32,662 nucleotides of DNA from Gammaproteobacteria bacterium (GTDB lineage Bacteria; Pseudomonadota; Gammaproteobacteria; Xanthomonadales; SZUA-36): positions 1-32,662 of the forward strand of contig JAJRYF010000068.1 of assembly GCA_024275935.1 (NCBI GenBank). Direction: 5' to 3'. How positions within the stretch are numbered: the stretch's first letter is position 1; the number at the start of each line of letters is the position of its first letter. This document shows, piece after piece, positions 1 to 7,983 of the stretch. The translations under genes and the position numbers were made by a program. The notes beneath the pieces are model-generated. The model made no database searches, was not told where the DNA came from, and saw nothing but the letters and a program-made list of their open reading frames with translations.

Positions 1-1548
1 AATAGAGGCTAGCGGCCCCTGGGTCTGTTGCCATTGGTATTGGCTAATAGTGCCATCGGGGTCGCTACTGCCGCTACCATCAAGTTGGCCTTGAGTAAGT
101 TCCAACAGGGTTTGGGCAGGGCCTGCATTAGCTATTGGAGGGAAGACAGGGGTTATGGTTATACTGATGGGGTCGGCATCTACCATTATTATGCTGCCAG
201 AGTAATAAGCAATCCGCGCCCAGGCTAGTACAATTTCTGTGACTTCGCTAACCTCAGGGGCGATAAAGGTAGTATCCCAGGCGGTATTGTCCTCGATACT
301 GATAGGGGGCCCAGCTAATTGGAACCACCGGTGGGGATCATCCAGAACATTGTTGGAAAGTGGTACTGCGTTCAGATTAACTGTTTCACCTGGGGAGACT
401 AGCAAGTCTTCACCAGCTTCAAAATATTGTGCCTGGTGGGTGCGTGAAACCACCCAGATAATACCAGAACCTGTATCAACACCACCATCTCTGTCGGTTA
501 CCGTTAGGTTAAGGCCCATACTTGTAAATCCGCTAATTTGTGGAAGTATAATGGTTGGATTAAGTGTTGTTGAATCTAAAAATGTGACGGCTGGGCCATA
601 ATATTGGCTCCACTGGTGCTGCTCAATAAAGTTGTCAGGATCATAGCTATATATGCCACTAAGCTGGCTGCTTGTTCCTGCAAGCATGAGTGGGTTTTCT
701 TGGTTATCAATAGCTGCATTGGGGCTGGAATTTACATAAGTGATATACCTGCGGTTGAAATCAGCGGTGCTGGCACCCTGGTCGTCTGTTGCAACCAGCA
801 AAAATACATGTTCGTGCGAAAATCGCTGGCCATTTGCCGGGCCGTAATATGGTGCAAACACAAACTGGGCATTTAATTGGTCACTATCTAATAAGGCTGC
901 AGCAACAGGGCCTGAAACCTGGTACCACTGGGTACTGACAATACTGCCATCGGGATCTGATGCCGTGCCATTGAGGTTATATTCATCATCCATGTGGAAG
1001 TGCAAAGTGTAGTGGTCGATTGAAGTACCGGAGTCCACCACAGGTGGTTGGTTACCATTTTGCGGTCTGTCAGGTACGGTGACGGTTACCTCATCGGATG
1101 CCGTGGCTCCGGTATTGTCGGTGACGGTGAGCCGGATTTGGTAAACACCATCAGGTGTCCAGTTGTCGTAATACAGTGGGTCAGGGCTAATATCAGCGAC
1201 CCAGCTATTTCCTCCAGGGCTGGAAACTATTTCCCAATGATATTCAACAATACTACCATCGGGGTCATAACTGGCACTACCATCCAGGTGCATCATTAGC
1301 GGCGCCAGCGACATATGATCAACACCAGCATTGGCAATAGGTGGCAGGCTATTACCACTGCCTGGTTCGACAATGGTTAGCATTACAGTGTCGATAGAAC
1401 GGGTGCCAAACCTATCTGTAATAATAACTTCAAAGACCAGGATTTCACCGGCTTGCACAGGTGTAACTTCTATGTGGCGATGGTTCTCACCATAGCGAAT
1501 AATCGCCGGGGTTCCCCTCTCCTTGGTAGATATGCAATAGTATTGCAT
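1..1548 (-). CDS. Large PKD/REJ-like repeat surface protein, partial (runs off left edge; start uncertain)
   Basis: An open minus-strand frame (codons in register with positions 1-3) runs from a TAG at 1594-1596 down to the left edge without a stop, so only the N-terminal ~516 residues are visible. The translation is a chain of PKD/REJ (K319-like) immunoglobulin-fold repeats with hallmark phrases such as PPIANAG, LDGSGSSDPDGTISQYQW, LDGSASYDPDGSIVEYHW and NLNGTASDPDGSIVSTQW, each followed by SGP and a late LTVTD-type strand. Such repeats occur in secreted or surface-anchored adhesins and polymer-degrading enzymes. The start is doubtful: the first in-frame ATG (1546-1548) has no Shine-Dalgarno, no signal peptide follows, and the frame opens in the second half of a repeat (from about ITDRFGTRSIDTV). 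A 5'-truncated or decayed gene is likely. The repeat identification is firm; the start and function are not. Confidence 0.75.
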   Translation of the reverse strand, partial: MQYYCISTKERGTPAIIRYGENHRHIEVTPVQAGEILVFEVIITDRFGTRSIDTVMLTIVEPGSGNSLPPIANAGVDHMSLAPLMMHLDGSASYDPDGSIVEYHWEIVSSPGGNSWVADISPDPLYYDNWTPDGVYQIRLTVTDNTGATASDEVTVTVPDRPQNGNQPPVVDSGTSIDHYTLHFHMDDEYNLNGTASDPDGSIVSTQWYQVSGPVAAALLDSDQLNAQFVFAPYYGPANGQRFSHEHVFLLVATDDQGASTADFNRRYITYVNSSPNAAIDNQENPLMLAGTSSQLSGIYSYDPDNFIEQHQWSQYYGPAVTFLDSTTLNPTIILPQISGFTSMGLNLTVTDRDGGVDTGSGIIWVVSRTHQAQYFEAGEDLLVSPGETVNLNAVPLSNNVLDDPHRWFQLAGPPISIEDNTAWDTTFIAPEVSEVTEIVLAWARIAYYSGSIIMVDADPISITITPVFPPIANAGPAQTLLELTQGQLDGSGSSDPDGTISQYQWQQTQGPLASI

Positions 1549-1549
1549 A
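1531..1549. repeat. Perfect 19-bp palindrome at the 5' limit of the PKD gene
   Basis: TATGCAATA, one central base, TATTGCATA: arms of 9 bp match perfectly. It covers the only in-frame ATG of the PKD-repeat gene. It could be an operator or a scar of the rearrangement that removed the gene's 5' end; the sequence alone does not decide. Confidence 0.5.
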
Positions 1550-1845
1550 GATATTTTTTCAGAAACAGCCACAACCCGGGAAGCACCCACCAACTACGGT
1601 TATACTCATTGCGCACCCATCATTTCATGCGTCTGTGGAAGTTTATTCCATGTTCAATATCGTATACCCAAATTATCCTACTGATATAACCCTGTCAAGT
1701 GGTGCATTTACCCTAAATATAATAGGTAAATATACTACTTCGCGTATATCCTGTAGCTGCGATATATCCTGCAGATGATGAATTGCCTGGCCAAAATTGC
1801 CTTGAAACACAATTTACCGACAGCACAAGCCCCCAGGACCAGGAC
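1549..1845. other. Intergenic region with an imperfect inverted repeat
   Basis: There is no convincing coding sequence here. An inverted repeat at 1699-1738 has 14-nt arms ending in ATTTACC / GGTAAAT around a 12-nt loop, with a few mismatches. It lies just downstream of the PagL-like gene but lacks a T-run on the minus strand, so it is not a classical terminator. I looked for the missing N-terminus of the PKD protein in the other two minus frames and found only short stop-broken stretches. Confidence 0.4.
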
Positions 1846-2445
1846 TCACCGGAAGCTGATACCAAAGAGTAATTTAAGGGAATTAATCGAGTCATTTGGT
1901 TTCTCAAGACCGCCATTAGACATATGGTGGTAGCGCAATTCAGCAAACATCTTGTTGCTGGGATTATTCTCATCTGTACGGAATTCTACCCCTATGCCTA
2001 GCTGATATATTCCTCTTAAGTTTGATGAAGTGCCCGGTATCTCTACCCGTGTATAAACCGGGCCACCGCCGATAAGAAAGTACGGCTGACGCTTTAGGTT
2101 TTTCGTCAAGTACCAGGCAGCATTAAAAGTCACCCCTGCTACCACAGCCTTGTCCGGTGAGCTAATCCAGCTAATTGGGAGCTCTATCAATACCGACTTC
2201 CGGTTGACCCATCGTCCTGAGCCACGGGTTTTGGCTTGAGGTCGCTGATGTCGAAGTATTACATCTAGGGTTCTAACTTGCTGATAAGTACTTGCCCAGC
2301 CAGCCTTTGAACTACCACCACCTACCAGCATGGCCCAGCTATTAGCTGTCTCATCAGCAACTGCTGAATTAACAGCAACTAACGCCAAGAGGGCTAGCAA
2401 CAAACGATTAGAATACTTCCTGTAAATCAATTTTGTTAATTGCAT
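1846..2445 (-). CDS. PagL-like lipid A 3-O-deacylase / acyloxyacyl hydrolase family outer-membrane protein
   Basis: 199 residues with a signal peptide (basic start, hydrophobic segment LLLALLALVAVNSAVA, cleavage near residue 30) followed by beta-barrel-like alternation and a C-terminal aromatic/basic end (LLFGISFR). The key signature is HHMSNGG near residue 176. PagL enzymes use an adjacent His-x-Ser pair in a conserved H-x-S-N motif inside the outer-membrane barrel to remove the 3-O acyl chain from lipid A. Strands such as YFLIGGGPVYTR and GIYQLGIGVEF also fit the family. It ends before a non-coding stretch and lies 80 bp downstream of the GT2 gene on the same strand, so co-transcription is possible. 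The family is likely; the exact substrate is inferred. Confidence 0.75.
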   Translation of the reverse strand: MQLTKLIYRKYSNRLLLALLALVAVNSAVADETANSWAMLVGGGSSKAGWASTYQQVRTLDVILRHQRPQAKTRGSGRWVNRKSVLIELPISWISSPDKAVVAGVTFNAAWYLTKNLKRQPYFLIGGGPVYTRVEIPGTSSNLRGIYQLGIGVEFRTDENNPSNKMFAELRYHHMSNGGLEKPNDSINSLKLLFGISFR

Positions 2446-2525
2446 TTCAGGTTTAACTGAATCGCTACGGCATTACTTAAGTTACTCATCATCACACCTT
2501 CTTTTTGGAAATCAAGCTTAACAGT

Positions 2526-3911
2526 CTACTCAGTTAGCTTCTTCAACATTCTTTTATTGCCACTGAGTTGCGCAAAATATCTACCACACCAATACCAGTG
2601 CAGATAAATTGTTTCTACAAATAGTTTACCAATTATCGGAGGCAATACAAATTCATCCTCTGCTGCCAACAGTTTAATTTGTATTCCCATACCCTGGGCA
2701 AGGGTCGAGATTCTTTTAAGGTGATAGCGATTGCTTATCAGCACCGGATCGGTATGATTTTTAATCCAGCCACTGGCCTGGCGTAAGTTATCCAGGGTAT
2801 TAATCGACTTTTCTTCGCATTCAATAAGATCAGAGCGAACCCCATGAGACTTTAAATACTCAGCCCCTAATTGAGCTTCACTAACACCATCTTTAGGCAA
2901 ACCTCCAAGAATCACTATTGGCAAACCGGGCTGCAAGATTGCCCGTTGCAGGCGCTGACTGTAATCGGTGCTTACTTTACCAGCTTTGATCGCATGCCCT
3001 GGAATAACTATGGCATCAATTGAGGCTCGGGTTGAAGGTACTGATTTTGCTCGTTTGATAACTGCGATAAAAATCCATAAATGGCTTAGGCCTAAAGTAA
3101 GAATACCAATAATAATCGACAGCGGCAGCATCCACAGGGCATCAGCATCAATCCCTCTCACCGCACTGCGCTGCAATGCTGGCTGAAAAGTGGATCGGTA
3201 TAGCCCCGGCAAGTACATCCATCTGGAAAATAATCGCTTACTGATCATTTTAGTAATTTTAGTGATGTCTTCTACGCCTTTGAAGTGGCTTGCCCTTAAG
3301 CCTTCAGCGTAAATAGCCTGAATTGGTACTGGAAAAGTACGAATGCCTTGCCAACCCGCCTGAATCAGCACTTCGCTTTCAAACACAAAGCCTTTATCCT
3401 TGCTTACATCCAGTTGCAAGTGACGCAAGAAATCAGCCGGGTAGAGCCGGAAGCCTGTTTGTGAGTCTTCAATTGGATAACCCGACGCCCAGGCCACCCA
3501 GAAATTAGCAAAGCGATTGGCTCGATAACGCGACACCGGAATACTCTTTTTATCATGCAAGCGCGAGCCAATGATAATACTGCCCGGATTGGCTTCAGCA
3601 GCCGCTATAAAACGAGGAATATCTTCCGGAAGATGCTGAGTATCACCATCCAGACTGATAACCGCGTCTACATTACGCTCCAGTGCCCATTGTATACCGC
3701 GCCAAAGACTGGCTGCCTTACCCTGATTGCTTTGGTTGCGCAAAACTGTAACCGGCAAACCCTCAAGCTGAGCGGAGGTTTCATCACTGGAACCATCATC
3801 TACGACTACAATATCCAGCGGGATTTCAGTCGCGACTTTGAGCACGCGTAGAACAATTTCGCGAATAGTTCCAGCTTCATTATAGGCTGGTATTAGCACT
3901 GCTATCTTCAC
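2526..3911 (-). CDS. Fusion protein: GT2 polyprenol-phosphate-type glycosyltransferase plus DUF218 (YdcF/SanA/ElyC-like) domain
   Basis: Residues 1-~225 are a GT-A family 2 glycosyltransferase of the dolichol-phosphate mannose synthase type: MKIAVLIPAYNE start, VVVDDGSSDET, nucleotide/metal motif DGD (~88-90), and the SQTGFRLYP segment. A membrane segment follows (~258-285, LPLSIIIGILTLGLSHLWIFIAVI). The C-terminal part (~300-425) is a DUF218 domain: DAIVIPGHAI, GVSEAQLGAEYLKSHGV, then SINTLDNLRQA. DUF218 proteins are linked to envelope integrity and undecaprenyl-carrier handling. I chose the GTG at 3909-3911 because AGGGG lies 6 nt upstream and the protein then begins directly at the GT fold; a TTG at 3915-3917 is the alternative. 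A GT plus DUF218 on one chain suggests a lipid-linked sugar function in the envelope. Both domains are clear; the substrate is unknown. Confidence 0.85.
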   Translation of the reverse strand: MKIAVLIPAYNEAGTIREIVLRVLKVATEIPLDIVVVDDGSSDETSAQLEGLPVTVLRNQSNQGKAASLWRGIQWALERNVDAVISLDGDTQHLPEDIPRFIAAAEANPGSIIIGSRLHDKKSIPVSRYRANRFANFWVAWASGYPIEDSQTGFRLYPADFLRHLQLDVSKDKGFVFESEVLIQAGWQGIRTFPVPIQAIYAEGLRASHFKGVEDITKITKMISKRLFSRWMYLPGLYRSTFQPALQRSAVRGIDADALWMLPLSIIIGILTLGLSHLWIFIAVIKRAKSVPSTRASIDAIVIPGHAIKAGKVSTDYSQRLQRAILQPGLPIVILGGLPKDGVSEAQLGAEYLKSHGVRSDLIECEEKSINTLDNLRQASGWIKNHTDPVLISNRYHLKRISTLAQGMGIQIKLLAAEDEFVLPPIIGKLFVETIYLHWYWCGRYFAQLSGNKRMLKKLTE

Positions 3912-3938
3912 GCACAACCCCTGATATTACCTAAAAAC

Positions 3939-4015
3939 TGGCGTCCTCGGCAGGACTCGAACCTGCAACCTGCTCCTTAGGAGGGAGCCGCGCTATCCAG
4001 TTGTGCCACGAGGAC
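3939..4015 (-). tRNA. tRNA-Arg (anticodon CCU)
   Basis: Full cloverleaf on the minus strand: acceptor arms GTCCTCG / CGAGGAC, anticodon stem GCTCC / GGAGC around the loop CTCCTAA (anticodon CCT, reading AGG), T-arm GCAGG-TTCGAGT-CCTGC, discriminator G and an encoded CCA (3939-3941). 77 nt including CCA. It ends 27 nt before the GT2 start and is preceded by a TATAAT box. Confidence 0.96.
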
Positions 4016-4028
4016 GGATAGTTGGCAG

Positions 4029-4056
4029 ATTATACAATACTTCATACTGCTGTCTC
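4029..4056 (-). promoter_or_regulatory. Candidate sigma-70 promoter of tRNA-Arg, -35 inside mobile element end
   Basis: On the minus strand, GAGACA (4051-4056), a 16-nt spacer and a perfect TATAAT (4029-4034) lie 13 bp before the tRNA 5' end. The -35 hexamer is part of the terminal inverted repeat of element copy A (CGAGACAGC), so the insertion appears to have contributed it. Confidence 0.55.
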
Positions 4057-4328
4057 GTTAACTATTTTAAGCATAAATTCTGAGTGCTCGTCTGAGACCT
4101 CCACCCGCAGGGCAGGTTTTTGCTCCTGCAAAACCTGCACTTCCGCCATCCTTGGCGGTCGGACGGGGTGAAGAGCCCCCATGGTGTATAGACCGGACAC
4201 ATGGATGGGTTTACGGCGTGTCTCAGGCGGGCGCTCAGAATTCATGCCCTCGGTGGCAAAAAGTAGTACACGCCAATACACAGTAGCGGTTATAGCCAGC
4301 AATGCGCAAAGTTAACGGGACAGCGGTG
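4045..4328. mobile_element. Non-autonomous transposable element (MITE-like), copy A
   Basis: 284 bp with imperfect terminal inverted repeats: left TACTGCTGTCTCGTTAAC, right end the complement of CACCGCTGTCCCGTTAAC. It is flanked by a perfect 11-bp direct repeat ACAATACTTCA at 4034-4044 and 4329-4339, the expected target-site duplication. No transposase is encoded. The core (4073-4245) has its own inner inverted repeats (4073-4098 and 4220-4245, 22 of 26 matching) and hairpins: AGGTTTTTGC / GCAAAACCT and CCGCCA-tcct-TGGCGG. Copy B at 11208-11585 is the same element in the opposite orientation. The element fills the gap between the CoA-transferase stop codon and tRNA-Arg. A duplication of 9-12 bp is typical of IS4-type transposition; that link is inference. 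Confidence 0.85.
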
Positions 4329-4339
4329 ACAATACTTCA

Positions 4340-6535
4340 CTATTTATCTGGCTGTGTTGCTTGCAGCGCCAGAGACAGCAATCTCCGATAGAGTTTCTCG
4401 CTAAAACTTTTCACGGTTAGCAGTTGCATGCGTTCAAATTCTGCATGGTATGCCGTTACTGCTGGTGGTCTAAATCCGGCCTTGAGAATGCTGGTAACCA
4501 AACCTAAGCGTGTTCCGGTAGCTTGCTTTAACCAAGCAAGTGCTTTTATTAGACGAAGTTCAACTGCGGAAAAATCACTACCAAAGGGCCATTCGGGGAA
4601 ACTGCCACTACTTATACCTTGCTGGAACCGTTGTTTGAGCCCTGCTGGTAAATTATCCCGATACTCCGCAGGCAATTCCCAGTCTGGATCCAGCTTGTTA
4701 TATTGTTTGGCGATAGCTATCAAGTCTGCCTGAAAACGACTATCAGCAATACCGATCATTGCCTTGATACAGTCCTCATCTGATTTCCCCCGTAACCTGG
4801 CTATTCCGTACTCGGTCACTACAATATCTCGCAGGTGCCGGGGAATGGTGTCATAGGGATAGGTCCAGACAATATTGCTTTTAAGCTTCTTACCGCTACC
4901 ATGAGTGCTCCGTAACATCAGCACTGAATTTGAGTCTGGCAGGGCATGCGCCATGGCGACAAAGTTGTACTGCCCACCCACACCACTTACAACCTGATTA
5001 TTATCCAGACCATCGGATGCAGCCGCACCTAGCAGGGTTACCTTCATGGTGGTATTTAAGAATCTGGCCTTTACCCGCTGGGCACGATCTAATTCTTCGC
5101 CACCGTATAACTCATTAATTTGGCTTACCGCAGTCATCTGGAAAAGCTCCCGCTCTGCCCCCTGCAAACTGCTTAGCCAGGTATAGAAATCAGCAGAACC
5201 AAGGAAGAATGCTGCGTGTAAAACAGCCCCGCTCTTAAGTTCCCGGCCATCTAGCAAGGCGTGGGTATAAATAGCCTGGCGGTTTTCTGCCACTCGAATA
5301 TCGGGGTTCAAATACTGCCCATCAGTGGTTAACCACTGCTCGTCCTGATACTTAATGGTCTCGCTGATTATACCAAGCCGTTGTAGCCTAACAAGCTGGA
5401 CTTGCTCCAATATTGGCGGCAATATCTGCTGCGCGTATAGCCTTTCAAATAAGTCGATACTTACAATCGGCTCAAGCTTGTACTCACCCAAAAGCCTGTG
5501 CAGACCTGCATCAGGCCAAACCTTACGCTTCAGAATGCCGGCCTTATATAGATGCATAAACCCATCCATAAACATCTCAGAGGCTGCATACAAGCCTTTT
5601 GAGAATTGCTTCAGTTCTTCCACTCGTAACCAACTATGGCGCTTATAAATACCGCTGCTTTTTAATAGTTTTTGATAAGAATCAGCATTACTTTGTCGTT
5701 GGCATAGCGCATAAACTAAAGCATCACTCAGGGAACCAATCCCGATCTGCAGCGTGCCACCATCGGCAATTAAAGTGCTGGCATGTAAACCGATAGCATG
5801 ATCAATAAGTCCGACCCTGCCAATGGGTGGCGCAAACAGCTTATGCTGAGTTTCTGGATCATCAATAATAATGTCGAAAAACTCAGTGCCCCGCTCTGCA
5901 GCGGCGGTCATAAACGGCATATTCCGATTAACCACCCCTACTACCAACGGCCTTGAGCAGCCTCTTCTGCGCAAAATATCCAGTAAATCCTGAGTGGTAT
6001 CCGGGTTAGATCCAAGACTATATACAAGCTCACCTTCACGCTCTTCCTGCGCCACCATCTGCACAATCACATTTACTCCGCGATCTGCCATATCGCGGGC
6101 TGCATGAGTGTAATTTGAACTTGTGTAATTTCTTTGTGCCGCAGGGTTACCGAGAAACTTCCCCGACTGCATATAAAACTCTGCAACACTGGCATTTGCC
6201 GGTATGCTATTACTTAATTGATCCTGAGTGTGCACCAAAGCAGGATAATCTTCCCCAAAATGCTGCTGCAAAAACGGATTAATAAAGCGTTTCTCCAAAA
6301 ACCCGGAGGCATCTGGTAGCGAAAGCGAGAGCGCGGTAAACAGCTCCAGTTCAAACGAATCATCGGCCTTAGCGTGCAACCACAAGGCATTCAACAAATG
6401 GTTTGATTTGCCAATACCTAAGGGCGCACCAACTACCAGCTTGTTTCCAGCCTGGCCGATAATAGCTAACAGGCCAGCATCAATACTAGTGTACTGCTGG
6501 GCGGGCATACTGGATTTGTTTTTCTGGTTTTTCAT
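4340..6535 (-). CDS. Acetyl-CoA hydrolase/transferase family protein
   Basis: 731 residues, a long member of the class I CoA-transferase / acetyl-CoA hydrolase family. Visible family signatures are the GGTLQIGIGSLSDALVYAL glycine-rich segment (~259-277), SEMFMDGF with the presumed catalytic glutamate that forms the glutamyl-CoA thioester (E320), GVGGQYNFVAMAHAL in the C-terminal half, and VVTEYGIARLRGKS. These enzymes move CoA between short-chain acyl groups or hydrolyse acyl-CoA; the substrate cannot be read here. The protein exceeds the ~430-500 residues of simple butyrate/acetate CoA-transferases, with extra N-terminal and C-terminal sequence. The start ATG lacks a strong Shine-Dalgarno; M10 is an alternative. 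It lies 47 bp downstream of the alpha/beta hydrolase and may share its transcript. Its stop abuts the right target duplication of element A. Confidence 0.85.
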   Translation of the reverse strand: MKNQKNKSSMPAQQYTSIDAGLLAIIGQAGNKLVVGAPLGIGKSNHLLNALWLHAKADDSFELELFTALSLSLPDASGFLEKRFINPFLQQHFGEDYPALVHTQDQLSNSIPANASVAEFYMQSGKFLGNPAAQRNYTSSNYTHAARDMADRGVNVIVQMVAQEEREGELVYSLGSNPDTTQDLLDILRRRGCSRPLVVGVVNRNMPFMTAAAERGTEFFDIIIDDPETQHKLFAPPIGRVGLIDHAIGLHASTLIADGGTLQIGIGSLSDALVYALCQRQSNADSYQKLLKSSGIYKRHSWLRVEELKQFSKGLYAASEMFMDGFMHLYKAGILKRKVWPDAGLHRLLGEYKLEPIVSIDLFERLYAQQILPPILEQVQLVRLQRLGIISETIKYQDEQWLTTDGQYLNPDIRVAENRQAIYTHALLDGRELKSGAVLHAAFFLGSADFYTWLSSLQGAERELFQMTAVSQINELYGGEELDRAQRVKARFLNTTMKVTLLGAAASDGLDNNQVVSGVGGQYNFVAMAHALPDSNSVLMLRSTHGSGKKLKSNIVWTYPYDTIPRHLRDIVVTEYGIARLRGKSDEDCIKAMIGIADSRFQADLIAIAKQYNKLDPDWELPAEYRDNLPAGLKQRFQQGISSGSFPEWPFGSDFSAVELRLIKALAWLKQATGTRLGLVTSILKAGFRPPAVTAYHAEFERMQLLTVKSFSEKLYRRLLSLALQATQPDK

Positions 6536-6582
6536 TGGTCACATAATAGTGCAATATCTAGTAATTATGGCAGAAAGTCTTG

Positions 6583-7776
6583 CTACTCTTGAATATATTG
6601 TTTTAGAACCGCATACACCTCACGGTCATTAAGAAGCCCCATGTGGTTAATGCCACGCCCAACCCACTGCTTAGATTGCTTAAAACCCAGATTATATTTT
6701 TGGTCTTTGTGAATACCTAATGCACTGTTTAAACTTACCAGTCCATCTCCAACAAAACCAGCACCCAGGCTACCGGCTTTCGGGGTTGTAATCACCGCGA
6801 TAGCGTAACACTCTACGCCTTGAGGTAATGGTGGTGGAATTCTCTGACCCTCAGACTCCTCAACACTGGCGCCTGCCTGGCTATTATCATCAATAATATT
6901 ACCATGGCGTAAATCATTAATACCGTTACTGCGGATTTTGCTCAACTTCGCAAACGGGGCGCTAAATTGGTTTGCTAGCAATGCATTATCAAACCAGTTG
7001 CCAAACTTCTCCAAAATCGCGCCTTGATGTGGAGTACCCAAAAACAACAGTTTTTTGAGCTTCTTAAGCCAAGTATAATTCTCTTGTTCAGCATAGTAAC
7101 AAGCACTGCGAGTTACCAACCCACCCATCGAGTGAGACACAATATAGAGCTCTTTTAATTCGTAGATATCTTTGCAAGTTATTTCAATCAATTCAGCAAA
7201 TTGCTTACCATTCTCTGCAACCCGCATACCAGAGTTGTAATGCAAATAAACTGCTTCAAGACCCAGCTCTTGAGTCAACTTGTCACCGTGATTGTGGCCA
7301 GCCCTGCGCCATTGCAAATCACTCATGCAGGAGCCGTGAACTAAAATCAACAGCCGACCCTTAGAGCTAACAATTTTCTGCAGCAACTCCTTCTCAGTTA
7401 GCGCTTTTCCCTTGCTGCGAAATTGCATCTTGATAGCCAAAGGATTTCCCCTGCTATGCAAGTGGTCACCAAGAACTCCATTCAACGCCGATACCAAAGC
7501 TTCACGATTAGGGGATAAAACCTGGCTGCCAACCAATAAATCAAGCCTCCCAAGCAATACATCAACACCACTACCAACAAGCCCGGTAATATTATTTATA
7601 TTTCTATAAACCACACCAGAAACCGCCTTTGTTCGGGAGTTTTCCCGGTCGGTTGGCAAGCCGATAAAGCTTGCAATGCTTTGGTGCAAAGATTCAACAA
7701 TGCTGGTGATGCCCTTGATAGCATCAATTGTTAAGCGGCCTGCACCCTGAAGGTCTGCTGGTGATTTATTCGACAT
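6583..7776 (-). CDS. Alpha/beta hydrolase (lipase/PGAP1-like)
   Basis: 397 residues. The hydrolase core starts around residue 140: strand LLILVHGSC (oxyanion region), nucleophile elbow SHSMGG with serine ~216, FLGTPHQGA after it (typical of PGAP1-like and lipase families), candidate acid in VGDGLVS (~D344) and histidine in INHMG (~H378). The ~140-residue N-terminal extension is probably helical and unassigned. There is no obvious signal peptide, suggesting a cytoplasmic or membrane-associated role. AGG lies 4-6 nt before the ATG. The gene is transcribed away from hppD, sharing a 207-bp intergenic region that contains the 24-bp palindrome. Likely a lipase or esterase; substrate unknown. Confidence 0.8.
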   Translation of the reverse strand: MSNKSPADLQGAGRLTIDAIKGITSIVESLHQSIASFIGLPTDRENSRTKAVSGVVYRNINNITGLVGSGVDVLLGRLDLLVGSQVLSPNREALVSALNGVLGDHLHSRGNPLAIKMQFRSKGKALTEKELLQKIVSSKGRLLILVHGSCMSDLQWRRAGHNHGDKLTQELGLEAVYLHYNSGMRVAENGKQFAELIEITCKDIYELKELYIVSHSMGGLVTRSACYYAEQENYTWLKKLKKLLFLGTPHQGAILEKFGNWFDNALLANQFSAPFAKLSKIRSNGINDLRHGNIIDDNSQAGASVEESEGQRIPPPLPQGVECYAIAVITTPKAGSLGAGFVGDGLVSLNSALGIHKDQKYNLGFKQSKQWVGRGINHMGLLNDREVYAVLKQYIQE

Positions 7777-7886
7777 AAAGCCTGCCTATATTGGTTGCCG
7801 TAATCTTAACCTCAGGTATATTCAGAAATCAGCTCCGAGGCAGCAAAAATATAGTACCAGAAATTTGAATTCTCAGGCACCTGGGG

Positions 7887-7910
7887 ATATAGTTACATAT
7901 GAAACTATAT
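7887..7910. promoter_or_regulatory. 24-bp near-perfect palindrome, candidate operator of the hppD operon
   Basis: ATATAGTT and AACTATAT form perfect 8-bp outer arms, and the centre CATATG is itself palindromic; only one base pair on each side of the centre fails to match. It lies 74 bp upstream of hppD and 111 bp upstream of the divergent hydrolase, a good place for a repressor or activator dimer sensing an aromatic metabolite. The regulator is not in the window as far as I can tell. Confidence 0.6.
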
Positions 7911-7983
7911 TTAACAGAATCGGTCATACTCAGCAGGACTTAGACACTTTGTTGGCTGCAACTTTTATCAGAGAGAAGAAATC

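Noticed and set aside
4042-4302. Minus-strand open frame of 86 residues inside element A
   Set aside because: It only reads through the palindromic core and ends of the mobile element, and copy B does not preserve the frame.
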